Notes under the pieces: generated by a model
Database searches by the model: none
The model's input: the letters and a program-made list of their open reading frames with translations, nothing else
Told to the model about the DNA's origin: nothing
Shown here: positions 8,449-17,052 of the stretch, in pieces
Numbering within the stretch: the stretch's first letter is position 1
Layout: every line of letters begins with the position of its first letter
Assembly (NCBI GenBank): GCA_049323275.1
Contig: JBMOOM010000064.1
Location: 11,849-75,848, forward strand
Direction: 5' to 3'
DNA: 64,000 bases
Source: Taklimakanibacter sp049323275
GTDB taxonomy: Bacteria > Pseudomonadota > Alphaproteobacteria > Rhizobiales > Aestuariivirgaceae
Program-made: the position numbers and the translations under genes

Positions 8449-8462
8449 CGGATCACGCACCC

Positions 8463-9971
8463 ATGTCCTATGTCATCGGCCTCGATATCGGCACGACATC
8501 GACGATCGGCATCCTGATCGGATTGCCGGACCGCATCGTTCATATCGCTTCGCGGCCGGTGACGCTGACCGCGCCGCATCCGGCCTGGGCCGAGGAGAAT
8601 CCCGAGCAGTGGTGGGCGAATGTCTGCGAGATCACCCGTGAACTGCTCGAGGTCGGCGGCCTCAAGCCCGAGGACATCAAGGCGATCGGCACCGCCGGCA
8701 TGCTGCCGGCGGTCGTGCTGCTCGACGACGAGGGCCGCCTGCTGCGGCCCAGCATCCAGCAGAGCGATGCGCGCTGCGCCGCCGAAGTGGCCGAGCTGCG
8801 CCGGCAGGTCGACGAGGAGGCCTTCACGCGCAAGACCGGCAATGGCGTCAATCAGCAGCTCGTCATCGCCAAGCTCCTGTGGATCAGGAAGCACGAGCCC
8901 GAGATCTTCGCCCGCATCGGCACGGTCTTCGGCTCTTACGACTATATCAACTGGCGGCTGACCGGCGAGCGCGCCGTCGAGCAGAACTGGGCGCTGGAGG
9001 GCGGCTTCGTCAATCTCGCTACCCATGCGATCGACGACGAATTGGTGAAGCTGGCCGGCATTCCGCGCCCGGCGCTGCCGCGCAAGACGCTCTCGCATGA
9101 AAGACTGGGAAGCCTCACCGCCGAGGCGGCGAAGGCAACCGGCCTCCTGGAAGGAACACCGGTCACCGCCGGCGCCGCCGATCACATCGCCTCCGCGCTC
9201 GCCGCCGGCATCGCCAAGCCTGGCGACGTGCTGCTCAAATTCGGCGGCTCGGTCGATGTGCTGATCGCCACCGACCGCGTCGCGCCCGATCCGCGCATGT
9301 ATCTCGACTATCATCTGGTGCCCGGCCTCTATGTGCCCAATGGCTGCATGGCGACCGGCGGCTCCGGTCTCAACTGGTTCGTCGCCAATTTCGCCGGCGG
9401 CGAGCGCGACAAGGCGGAAGGCGCCGGCCTCACGCTGCATCAATGGCTCGATCGTCTGGCCGAAACCGTGCCGCCATGTGCGCAGGGCGTGCAGATCCTG
9501 CCTTACTTCCTCGGCGAGAAGACACCGGTCCATGACGCCGATGTCCGCGGCGCGGTGGTCGGCCTGAGCCTCGCCCATGGGACGAAGCATCTCTGGCGCG
9601 CTTTGCTCGAGGCCTATGCCTATGGCATCGCGCATCATATCGAGGTGCTGAACGACATGGGACACAGGACCGAGAACTATCTCGCCTCCGACGGCGGCTC
9701 GAAGAGCGCGGTATGGATGCAGATCGTCGCCGATGTGCTGCAGAAACCGGTGCAGCGCCTCGCCGGCCATCCGGGCTCCTGCCTCGGCGCCGCCTATACG
9801 GCGGCTATGGGGCTGGGCCTCGCCACCGACTGGTCGGCCATTTCCCGTTTCGTCAGCTTTGCCGACCGGCTCGAGCCCGATCCCGGCAAGGCGGATGCCT
9901 ATGCCAAGGGCTACGCATCCTTCCGCAAGCTTTATCCGCCGATCGCGGCGCTCGATATCAAGGAGACCTGA
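8463..9971 (+). CDS. FGGY-family carbohydrate kinase (xylulokinase-like)
   Basis: A protein of 502 residues, the normal length for FGGY kinases. The N-terminal ATPase fold begins IGLDIGTTSTIG (residues 4-15), and the conserved C-terminal region ASDGGSKSAVWMQIVADVL (about 405-424) matches the second FGGY signature. The closest look is to xylulokinase-like proteins, but FGGY substrates range over pentuloses, hexuloses, tetruloses and glycerol. It would phosphorylate the free sugar or polyol that enters this pathway. It is flanked by BtpA and by an overlapping HAD phosphatase gene. Confidence 0.87.
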   Translation: MSYVIGLDIGTTSTIGILIGLPDRIVHIASRPVTLTAPHPAWAEENPEQWWANVCEITRELLEVGGLKPEDIKAIGTAGMLPAVVLLDDEGRLLRPSIQQSDARCAAEVAELRRQVDEEAFTRKTGNGVNQQLVIAKLLWIRKHEPEIFARIGTVFGSYDYINWRLTGERAVEQNWALEGGFVNLATHAIDDELVKLAGIPRPALPRKTLSHERLGSLTAEAAKATGLLEGTPVTAGAADHIASALAAGIAKPGDVLLKFGGSVDVLIATDRVAPDPRMYLDYHLVPGLYVPNGCMATGGSGLNWFVANFAGGERDKAEGAGLTLHQWLDRLAETVPPCAQGVQILPYFLGEKTPVHDADVRGAVVGLSLAHGTKHLWRALLEAYAYGIAHHIEVLNDMGHRTENYLASDGGSKSAVWMQIVADVLQKPVQRLAGHPGSCLGAAYTAAMGLGLATDWSAISRFVSFADRLEPDPGKADAYAKGYASFRKLYPPIAALDIKET

Positions 9972-10642
9972 TGACTATTCGCGCTGTTGCGTGGGATGTG
10001 GACGGTACGCTGGTGGACAGCGAGCCCTTGCATCACCATGCCTTGCTGGCCGCCTGCGCCAACTGGAATGTCGATATTTCCGATATTCAGGAGGACCATT
10101 TCCGCGGCGTGCATATGGGAGATGTGTGGAAGGTGGTTCAGCCGCGCATGCCGGCTTCGGCGAGCGAGGCCGAGTGGAACCGCGCCAATGACGATTATTA
10201 TGTGCGCCATCGCAAGACCTTGAAGCCGATCCCGCTGGCGCTCGAGACCATCAAGGCGCTGGACGAGGCGGGCATCACGCAGATCTGCGTGTCGAATGCC
10301 GGTCGCGTGATCCTCGATGCCAATATCGACGCGCTCGGCCTTGCTGATGTCATGCGGTTCACCCTGAGCCTCGACGACGTGACCAAAGGCAAGCCTGATC
10401 CCGAGCCTTATGCGAAGGGGGCGGCGCGCCTCAAGCTGCGCCCCGATCAGGTGGCGGCGGTCGAGGACAGCGCCACCGGCCGCCGTGCGGCGCGCGCCGC
10501 CGGCCTCGTGGTGATCGCCTATGATCTCGGCTGCGCCAAGCTCGCCGATGCGGACTATGTGACAAACGATCTGTCGCGGATATTATCCGTGCTCGCGGCC
10601 CACCAGCCGCCGGAGAGGAAACGCGGAGCAGTCGGGGTCTGA
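9971..10642 (+). CDS. HAD-superfamily hydrolase (sugar phosphatase type)
   Basis: A protein of 223 residues with the HAD nucleophile motif DVDGT at residues 9-13, a helical cap inserted after it, motif II in CVSNAG and motif III/IV in KGKPDPEPY...VEDSATG. The layout is that of beta-phosphoglucomutase or 2-deoxyglucose-6-phosphate phosphatase relatives. The start codon overlaps the kinase stop, so kinase and phosphatase are made together. This suggests either phosphate removal from a late intermediate or repair of a misphosphorylated sugar. The last 15 residues are extended and polar. Confidence 0.82.
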   Translation: MTIRAVAWDVDGTLVDSEPLHHHALLAACANWNVDISDIQEDHFRGVHMGDVWKVVQPRMPASASEAEWNRANDDYYVRHRKTLKPIPLALETIKALDEAGITQICVSNAGRVILDANIDALGLADVMRFTLSLDDVTKGKPDPEPYAKGAARLKLRPDQVAAVEDSATGRRAARAAGLVVIAYDLGCAKLADADYVTNDLSRILSVLAAHQPPERKRGAVGV

Positions 10643-10644
10643 CC

Positions 10645-10968
10645 ATGGTGTACAAGATCGATGCGGAACGTGACCGGCAGTATATCGAAGAGTTTCGTTC
10701 CCAGCCGATCGGCCATCACAGTCCGGGCCTGCAGCGCATCCTCAACACGATCCGTCATGATCCGACCGGCTATCAGGTCATCCTGATCTGCAAGGTCCCG
10801 TTCGCCGAATGGGTGCTGGGCACCATGCCGCCCAATCGCCTCGACGGTCCGATCGTCATCGAGGAGGATCGGATCTTCACCAGCCGCGAGGAGGCGGAAT
10901 GGGAAGTCTTCCGCCGCCGCTGGCGCCAGCATACCGGCGAGGACATCAACTTGCCCTTTCGCGATTGA
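10645..10968 (+). CDS. Small subunit of an N,N-dimethylformamidase-like enzyme
   Basis: A protein of 107 residues, encoded 2 nt after the HAD gene and 18 nt before a DMFase large-subunit homologue. From memory of the Alcaligenes/Paracoccus DMFase light chain, its second half has the same order of features: a SPxLQR-(N) segment here as HHSPGLQRILNTIR (about residues 23-36), a central aromatic stretch ending AEWVLG, and a C-terminal FTSREEAEWEVFRRRW resembling the light-chain end. It is about 25 residues shorter at the N-terminus. I infer it is the alpha subunit of a heteromeric amidohydrolase; without its position next to the large subunit it would be called hypothetical. Confidence 0.62.
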   Translation: MVYKIDAERDRQYIEEFRSQPIGHHSPGLQRILNTIRHDPTGYQVILICKVPFAEWVLGTMPPNRLDGPIVIEEDRIFTSREEAEWEVFRRRWRQHTGEDINLPFRD

Positions 10969-10986
10969 CGGGAAAACGGGAACATC

Positions 10987-13257
10987 ATGCTCAAGATCGT
11001 CGGCTATCCGGATCGCTACAGCGTGGCGCCAGGCGAGAAGATCGCCTTCAAGGTCTCGCTCGAGGAAGGCGCGCATTTCGATGCCCGCCTGGTGCGCGTC
11101 ATCCATGGCGACTGCAACCCCGAGGGCCCCGGCCTCAAATTCACGCATATTCCTTCCGCGGCCGACGGCCGCTACCCCGGCAAGCCGCAGCGCATCGATG
11201 CCGGCTCCTACATGGTGGCCGAGAATTTCCCGGCGCTCGCCTCGGGTCCCTTCACTTTCTATGCGATGATCTGGCCGACCCTGCTGCGCCGGCGTGAGCA
11301 GACCTTGCTGGCGCAATGGGACGCCCGGAATGCGAGCGGCTTCCGCGTCGAGATGCTCGATGGCGGCGAGCTCGCCGTCACTGTCGGCGACGAATCGGGC
11401 AAGCTCGCCACGCTCAAGAGCGGCAGGAAGATGCTCGAACGGCAATGGTATGCCGTCGCCGTCTCGATCGACCCGGCATCCGGCGCGGTGACGCTCGGCC
11501 AGCGCCCCGTCCAGCCTTATGCGCAGGTCGACGACCGCGCCGAAGCGAGCGGCAGGCTGGCCTTGCTGCCCAAGGCGGTCGCGGCGCCGCTGACGCTGGC
11601 GGGCTGCCCCGAGGCCGACGGCACCATCGGCCGTCATTTCGACGGCAAGATCGACGGGCCGCTGCTGCTTTCCGGCGTCCATCCCGCCGCGCTTCACGAT
11701 GCCTATCTGCGTCCGGTGATCGACCCGTCGCTTCTTGCCGACATCATCGCGCGCTGGGATTTCGGCCGCGACATCCGCACCACGCGTGCCGTCGATATCG
11801 GCCCGTCCGGCTTCCATGGCCGCCTCGTGCATCTGCCGGCCCGCGGCATGAAGGGCTGGAACTGGACCGGCGAGGAGCATAGCTGGCTGCGCAAGCCTGA
11901 GCAGTATGGCGCCGTCCATTTCCACAGCGACGACATCTATGATGCGGGCTGGGAGACGTCGGTCGAGGTCACCCTCCCCGCGGACATCAAGAGCGGGCCC
12001 TACGCGCTGCATGTGCGCGCCGGCGAGACCGATCGCGACGCGACGCGCGAGCAGTATCTCGCTTTCTTCGTGCGCCCGCCGCGCGACCGGAAAGACCGTC
12101 GCAACCGGCCGAAGGTTCTGGTGCTGGCCTCGACCGCGTCCTATCTCGCTTACGCCAATCATGGCGAGCACATCACCGCGCGCGGCGCCGAGCGGCAGAT
12201 GGGGCGGCTCCTGCAATTCGGCCATACCGATCTCTACATGTACGACCATCCCGAGCTCGGCGGCTCGCTCTATGACCTCCATGCCGACGGATCGGGCGTG
12301 TGTTATTCGAGCCGCCTCAGGCCCAATCTCAATTATTCGCCGCAATATCATTCCTGGCTCGGCGGCCATGGTTCGGGCCTCTATCAATACAATGCCGACA
12401 CCCATCTCTATGACTGGCTCGACCATCAGGGTGTCGACTACGACCTCATCACCGATGAGGACCTGCATGAGGACGGCTACGAGCTGCTGCGCGACTATCG
12501 CGTGATCGTCACCGGCACGCATCCCGAATATCACTCGACGCCGATGTGGGATGCGATGAAGGCCTGGATCGATCGCGGCGGCCGCCTGATGTATATGGGC
12601 GGCAATGGCTGGTACTGGCGCATCGCCTTCCACGACGAGCTGCCGGGCGTCATCGAGGTGCGGCGCGCCGAGGACGGCATCCGCACCTGGGTTGCGGAGC
12701 CCGGCGAGTATTATCATTCCTTCACCGGCGAATATGGCGGCCTGTGGCGGCGCATGGGCCGCGCGCCGAATGTCATTTGCGGCGTCGGCTTCATCGCCCA
12801 GGGCTTCGACATATCGTCCTACTATCGCCGCGCCCCCGATGCCGACAATCCGCGCGCCGCTTTCATCTTCGAAGGCGTGCCGGACGAGATCATCGGTAAT
12901 TTCGGCCTGATCGGTGGCGCCGCCGCCGGCATCGAGCTCGACTGCATCACCACCAATCTCGGCTCGCCGCCCAACATGCTGCGGCTGGCGTCATCGGAGA
13001 ACCACAATTTCATGATGACGCTGGTGAATGAGGAATTCACCGTCGTGCCGCCCAATCTCGGCGGCGATCAGAATGAGCGTGTGCGCGCCGACCTCGCTTT
13101 CGGCGAGACGCCGGCGGGCGGCGCCTTCTTCGCCACCTCGTCCATCGCCTGGTGCGGGTCGCTGTCGCATAACGGCTATGACAACAACGTCTCGAAGATC
13201 ACCTGGAACGTGCTCAGGCGCTTCGCCGAGGAGGAGCCCTTTCCGTCGGCTTTCTAG
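10987..13257 (+). CDS. Large subunit of an N,N-dimethylformamidase-like amidohydrolase
   Basis: A protein of 756 residues, close to the roughly 760 of DMFase large subunits. Order: an N-terminal beta domain (YSVAPGEKIAFKVS), a LamG-like jelly roll at about 90-250, then the conserved C-terminal catalytic domain starting near 370 (VLASTASYLAYANHGEH). DMFase hydrolyses dimethylformamide to dimethylamine and formate with a mononuclear iron held by two tyrosines and one glutamate. Candidate ligands here are Y386 or Y389, Y429 or Y440, and E514 in THPEYHS; the exact assignment needs an alignment. The position inside a sugar-kinase operon makes DMF an unlikely natural substrate; a sugar-linked or other N-substituted amide is more plausible. 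Confidence 0.75.
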   Translation: MLKIVGYPDRYSVAPGEKIAFKVSLEEGAHFDARLVRVIHGDCNPEGPGLKFTHIPSAADGRYPGKPQRIDAGSYMVAENFPALASGPFTFYAMIWPTLLRRREQTLLAQWDARNASGFRVEMLDGGELAVTVGDESGKLATLKSGRKMLERQWYAVAVSIDPASGAVTLGQRPVQPYAQVDDRAEASGRLALLPKAVAAPLTLAGCPEADGTIGRHFDGKIDGPLLLSGVHPAALHDAYLRPVIDPSLLADIIARWDFGRDIRTTRAVDIGPSGFHGRLVHLPARGMKGWNWTGEEHSWLRKPEQYGAVHFHSDDIYDAGWETSVEVTLPADIKSGPYALHVRAGETDRDATREQYLAFFVRPPRDRKDRRNRPKVLVLASTASYLAYANHGEHITARGAERQMGRLLQFGHTDLYMYDHPELGGSLYDLHADGSGVCYSSRLRPNLNYSPQYHSWLGGHGSGLYQYNADTHLYDWLDHQGVDYDLITDEDLHEDGYELLRDYRVIVTGTHPEYHSTPMWDAMKAWIDRGGRLMYMGGNGWYWRIAFHDELPGVIEVRRAEDGIRTWVAEPGEYYHSFTGEYGGLWRRMGRAPNVICGVGFIAQGFDISSYYRRAPDADNPRAAFIFEGVPDEIIGNFGLIGGAAAGIELDCITTNLGSPPNMLRLASSENHNFMMTLVNEEFTVVPPNLGGDQNERVRADLAFGETPAGGAFFATSSIAWCGSLSHNGYDNNVSKITWNVLRRFAEEEPFPSAF

Positions 13258-13260
13258 CGC

Positions 13261-14037
13261 ATGATCGGGATCGGCAAGGCCGGGCTTGTCCGGCAGCTGC
13301 GTGAGCTGGGCGTCGAAGCGGGCGACATCCTTCTCGTCCACACGGCCTTCCGCGCCGTGCGTCCGGTGGAAGGCGGGCCTCTGGGTCTGATCGAAGCCTT
13401 GCGCGACGCACTGGGATCCGAGGGCACGCTGGTCATGCCGTCCTGGTCCGGCAATGACGATGAGCCCTTCGACAAATTGTCGTCGCCGGTGACGCCCGAT
13501 CTCGGCGTCACCGCCGACATGTTCTGGCGCCTGCCGGGCGTCCGCCGCAGCGATCATGTCCACGCTTTCGCGGCCGCCGGTCCTGCGGCGCAAGCGATCG
13601 TCGCCGATCCGTTACCGCTGCCGCCTCATATTCCGGCGAGCCCGGTGGGCCGCGTCCATGACCGCGACGGCAAGATCCTGCTGCTCGGCACCGATCACTC
13701 GTCCAACACCACTTTACATCTGGCGGAGCTGCTGGCCGATGTGCCCTATCGCACGACCAGCAGCTCGACGATCCTCGAGCACGGCGTTCCGCGACGCATC
13801 GATTACGGCGAGAACAATCATTGCTGCCTGCGCTTCGCGCTCGCCGACGAGTGGCTGCGCCGCGCCGGATTGCAGAGCGAGGGCCGCGTCGGTCACGCCG
13901 AAGCGCGGCTGATGCGCTCGCGCGATCTGGTGCGGCTCGCCCGCGCGCATCTGGCGAAGGACCGTCTGCTCTTCCTGCATCGGCCCGATGAGGCTTGCGA
14001 GGAATGCGACGAGGCGCGTGCTAGCCTGGCCGGCTGA
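13261..14037 (+). CDS. AAC(3)-family N-acetyltransferase-like protein
   Basis: A protein of 258 residues of the aminoglycoside 3-N-acetyltransferase fold: GDILLVHTAFRAV near the start, GTLVMPSWSG at about 57-66, a GVTADMFWRLPGVRRSDHVH block, and LLLGTDHSSNTTLH-x-AE with the conserved histidines. The family uses acetyl-CoA to acylate amines; many members are not resistance proteins. It begins 3 nt after the DMFase-like large subunit and ends the operon, so it likely acts on an amine made or used in the same pathway. Its last 17 nt overlap the convergent hmuV gene. Confidence 0.8.
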   Translation: MIGIGKAGLVRQLRELGVEAGDILLVHTAFRAVRPVEGGPLGLIEALRDALGSEGTLVMPSWSGNDDEPFDKLSSPVTPDLGVTADMFWRLPGVRRSDHVHAFAAAGPAAQAIVADPLPLPPHIPASPVGRVHDRDGKILLLGTDHSSNTTLHLAELLADVPYRTTSSSTILEHGVPRRIDYGENNHCCLRFALADEWLRRAGLQSEGRVGHAEARLMRSRDLVRLARAHLAKDRLLFLHRPDEACEECDEARASLAG

Positions 14038-14809
14038 GCAGCGCGAAGGGTCGTCCCGAGTCCCCGGCGATCTCGACCGGCATGTCGACGCCATAGACAT
14101 CCAGAATGGCCGAGCGGTCGAGCACGTCCCTGGGCGCGCCCTGGCGCAGGATGCGGCCTTCCGCCATCATCACCAGGCGATCGGCGTATAGCGCCGCCAG
14201 ATTGATGTCGTGCAGGATCATCAAGGCGCCGCCGCCGCCCGCCACATGGCGGCGCACCGTTTCGAGCGTCTGCAATTGATGGCGGATGTCGAGATTGGAG
14301 ACCGGCTCGTCGAGAAGCAGAAAGCCCGATCCGTCCGGCTTGCCGGCCCAGGCCTGGCAGAGCACGCGGGCCAGATGAACGCGCTGCTGCTCGCCGCCGG
14401 ACAGCTCTTGATGCAGCCGGCCTTCGAAACCCTCGAGGCCGACCGCTTTGAGCGCCCGCGGCAGGAGGCGCCGTGCTTCGGCTCTGCTGAGGGATCCGCG
14501 GCCCGCCTCGAGACCGAGCCGCACGACTTCGAAGACGGTGAAGGGGAAATTGAGACCCGTCGATTGCGACAGCACCGCGCGCTCGCGCGCCAGCTCGTCG
14601 AGCGGAATGCGCGCGAGCGGCCGCCCGCCGAAGCTGACGCTGCCTTCACGCGGCTCGAGATCGCCGGTGAGCACCTTGAGCAATGTCGATTTGCCGGCGC
14701 CGTTCGGCCCCAGGATGATGACGAGCTCGCCGCGCGCCAGAGTGAGCGACACGTCGGTGAGAACCGGGCGCGTGCCGTAGCTGAGCGAGATATGATCGGC
14801 CGAGAACAT
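14021..14809 (-). CDS. hmuV: Haem ABC transporter ATP-binding protein HmuV
   Basis: A protein of 262 residues with a Walker A motif GPNGAGKST at 34-42, an ABC signature LSGGEQQRV near 142, and a Walker B FLLLDEP near 165. It energises haem import by the HmuTUV system on the cytoplasmic side of the inner membrane. It is the last gene of hmuT-hmuU-hmuV and starts directly after the hmuU stop. It overlaps the 3' end of the convergent AAC(3)-like gene by 17 nt. Confidence 0.92.
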   Translation of the reverse strand: MFSADHISLSYGTRPVLTDVSLTLARGELVIILGPNGAGKSTLLKVLTGDLEPREGSVSFGGRPLARIPLDELARERAVLSQSTGLNFPFTVFEVVRLGLEAGRGSLSRAEARRLLPRALKAVGLEGFEGRLHQELSGGEQQRVHLARVLCQAWAGKPDGSGFLLLDEPVSNLDIRHQLQTLETVRRHVAGGGGALMILHDINLAALYADRLVMMAEGRILRQGAPRDVLDRSAILDVYGVDMPVEIAGDSGRPFALLSRPG

Positions 14810-15880
14810 CTAGAGATCGACCAGGCTGCGGTTGCGCAGCAATATCCACAGGAAGAACGGGGCGCCCAGAATGGCGGTGACGATGCCGATCGGCAGCTCC
14901 GCCGGCGCGACGATGGTGCGGCTCGCCATGTCGGCGCCGACCAGCAGCACGGCGCCGAGCAGCATCGACGCCGGCAGCAGGAAGCGGTGATCCGGCCCGA
15001 TGAAGAGGCGCAGCAGATGCGGCACCACGATGCCGAGGAAGCCGATCGTGCCGCTCACCGCCACCGCCGTTCCGGTGAGCAATGCCACGGCGACGATCGC
15101 CGTGCGCTTGAGGATCTGCACCGGAATGCCGAGATGGCGGGCTTCCGATTCACCCAGCGCCAGCGCGTTGAAGCCGGGCGCGAAGGCGAAGCCGAGCAGG
15201 AGGCCGATGATGATGAAAGGCGTCGTGGCGACGATCTTGGGCCAGCTGGCGCCGCCGAGGCTGCCGAGGCTCCAGAAGGTGAGCTCGCGCAGCTGCTGAT
15301 CGTTGCTCATGAAGATGAGAACGCCGGTGCCCGCCATCATCAGCGCCGCGATGGCGATGCCGCCCAGCAGCATGGTGGCGATCGACGTGCGGCCGCGCCG
15401 CGTGGCGATGAGATAGAGGCAGATGGTGGCGAGGAGGCCGCCGACAAAGGCGCCGATCGGCAGGACATAGATCATCGCCGCGGCGCCGAGCAGTGCCTCG
15501 CCCAGCACGATGGCGGTGATCGCGGCGAAGCTCGCCCCGGCCGACACGCCGATGATGCCCGGATCGGCGAGCGGGTTGCGGAACAGGCCCTGCAGCAGGG
15601 CGCCGGAAAAGGCGAGCGCGCCGCCGACGAGAACCGCGAGCAGCGTGCGCGGCAGCCGCACGCTCCACACGATCGCCTGGTCGCGCAACTCGACGGCGTC
15701 GGAGGTGAAGATCGCCTTGACCACGGTGGCCGCGGTGAGCGGCACCGGCCCGGTCATGATGGAGATGATGCAGGTGAGAGCGAGCAGGACGCCTAAGCCG
15801 ATCAGCGCGAGCCTGGCCCGGTGGCTGCGGTCACCTGCCACACCAACCGTCTCCCCGGGGGACGTGTCGAGCGCGCTCAC
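14810..15880 (-). CDS. hmuU: Haem ABC transporter permease HmuU
   Basis: A FecCD-type permease of 356 residues with about ten membrane segments. Recognisable landmarks are VWSVRLPRTLLAVLVGGALA (early coupling region), ALLQGLFRNPLADPGIIGVS, LALGESEARHLGI and the closing IVPHLLRLFIGPDHRFLLPAS and GAPFFLWILLRN. It forms the membrane channel for haem passed on by HmuT. It overlaps the hmuT stop by 4 nt and is followed directly by hmuV. Confidence 0.92.
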   Translation of the reverse strand: MSALDTSPGETVGVAGDRSHRARLALIGLGVLLALTCIISIMTGPVPLTAATVVKAIFTSDAVELRDQAIVWSVRLPRTLLAVLVGGALAFSGALLQGLFRNPLADPGIIGVSAGASFAAITAIVLGEALLGAAAMIYVLPIGAFVGGLLATICLYLIATRRGRTSIATMLLGGIAIAALMMAGTGVLIFMSNDQQLRELTFWSLGSLGGASWPKIVATTPFIIIGLLLGFAFAPGFNALALGESEARHLGIPVQILKRTAIVAVALLTGTAVAVSGTIGFLGIVVPHLLRLFIGPDHRFLLPASMLLGAVLLVGADMASRTIVAPAELPIGIVTAILGAPFFLWILLRNRSLVDL

Positions 15881-16779
15881 AAGGAAAGGCCCGGATGCAA
15901 TGCCTTGGCGAGCTCGCGCGCCGCGGAAGGCGTGCGCGGACCGAATCCCAGGAGATAGGAGCCGTCCATGCGGATGAGCTTGCGGGTCTTCGCCGCCGGT
16001 ATCTTCGAGAAAGGCTCCTGCGCGAAGAGATCGTCGGCGCCGATGTCGCCTTCGCGCTCCATCATCACCACCGCTTCCGGCTGCGCCGCGATGATCGCTT
16101 CGGCGCTCGCCTGCTTGAAGCCGTCGAATCCGGCCACCGCATTGGTGCCGCCGGCGAGCGTGATGATCTCGTTGGCCGAGGACCTGCTGCCCGCCGCCAT
16201 GATGCGCCCGCCGATGAGGCTCAGCACGAACAAGGTGCGCGGGCGCGGTGCTTGCGCCAATGCGTTTTCGAGCGTGGCGAGCTCGGCGTCGATCGATCGG
16301 GTCAGCGCGACGCCCTTGTCCTTCGCGTCGAGGATCTCGGCGATCAGCGCGATCTTGCGTCCGATGCCTTGCGCGCTGGCGCTGTAGTCGACGAGGGCGA
16401 TGGGAACGCCGCTCTGTTTCAGGGCCGCGATCACTTCCGGCGGTCCGGAGCCGGCGCTGGCCAGGATGAGATCGGGCGATTGCGCCAGCACGCCTTCGGT
16501 CGACAGCGCCCGCATATAGCCGACCTTGGGCAGCGCCATCACCGCCGGCGGGAAGGTGCTGGTCGTGTCGGTGGCGATGATCCGGTTGCCGGCGCCCAGC
16601 GCATGGACGATCTCGGTGACGTCGCCGCCGATCGACAGGATGCGGTCGAGCTTGCCGAGCTTGACCTTATCGCCCGCCGCGTCCGTGACGGTGCGGGCGA
16701 GAAGGACGGAGGGTGATGTCATGGTGAGAACGGCAGCGGCGCCGGCGGTGAGCAGCCGGCGACGGGAAACGGTCGGCAT
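15877..16779 (-). CDS. hmuT: Periplasmic haem-binding protein HmuT
   Basis: A protein of 300 residues of the cluster of TroA/FepB-type binding proteins. The N-terminus MPTVSRRRLLTAGAAAVL is a signal peptide with consecutive arginines, possibly a Tat signal. The mature part opens with LDRILSIGGDVTEIVHALG and contains the characteristic VGYMRALSTEGVLAQSPDLI and MEREGDIG segments. It captures haem in the periplasm and delivers it to HmuUV. It lies 11 nt after the hemP gene on the same strand, so hemP-hmuT-hmuU-hmuV form one operon. Confidence 0.9.
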   Translation of the reverse strand: MPTVSRRRLLTAGAAAVLTMTSPSVLLARTVTDAAGDKVKLGKLDRILSIGGDVTEIVHALGAGNRIIATDTTSTFPPAVMALPKVGYMRALSTEGVLAQSPDLILASAGSGPPEVIAALKQSGVPIALVDYSASAQGIGRKIALIAEILDAKDKGVALTRSIDAELATLENALAQAPRPRTLFVLSLIGGRIMAAGSRSSANEIITLAGGTNAVAGFDGFKQASAEAIIAAQPEAVVMMEREGDIGADDLFAQEPFSKIPAAKTRKLIRMDGSYLLGFGPRTPSAARELAKALHPGLSL

Positions 16780-16790
16780 GTGGGACGGCC

Positions 16791-16988
16791 TTATTTGTTG
16801 AGCAGCAGACCGCCGGAGCGGGTGATTCGCAGGCGGTACATCTCGCCCTGGTGCTCGATGCGGATCTCGGTCTTGTCGCGGAACAGGTCGCGCGAGGAAT
16901 AGGTGGCCGCGCCATTCGCCGTGTCGCCTTCATAGGCGGCCGGAGCCTTCTGGGGGGCCGGGTCTGCATGGGGGGTCGGGTTGATCAT
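16791..16988 (-). CDS. hemP: Haemin uptake protein HemP
   Basis: A protein of 65 residues with the conserved HemP C-terminus: EIRIEHQGEMYRLRITRSGG followed by LLLNK. HemP proteins are short, are found at the head of haem uptake operons, and in some Burkholderia and rhizobia act as positive regulators of haem-receptor genes. Here it is the first gene of the hmuTUV operon, facing an AT-rich intergenic region shared with the haem monooxygenase gene at 17279. Confidence 0.88.
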   Translation of the reverse strand: MINPTPHADPAPQKAPAAYEGDTANGAATYSSRDLFRDKTEIRIEHQGEMYRLRITRSGGLLLNK

Positions 16989-17052
16989 GGCGCGCCACTC
17001 CGCAAGGTTTGCGGAACGTGGCGATCAGCTAGTTCCGGGAAAGAAGAATAGT

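Noticed and set aside
10555..12717. A 720-codon antisense frame under the DMFase-like gene
   Set aside because: Low-complexity shadow of the real gene; no family features and no ribosome site.
10987..13257. A true dimethylformamide-degrading DMFase
   Set aside because: The operon has sugar-type genes and no dimethylamine or formate genes nearby, so I call it only DMFase-like.
14210..15796. A 528-codon plus-strand frame opposite hmuV and hmuU
   Set aside because: Composition (repeated Glu, Gln, Arg, Ala) is the typical mirror of a membrane-protein gene; hmuV and hmuU motifs are unmistakable.
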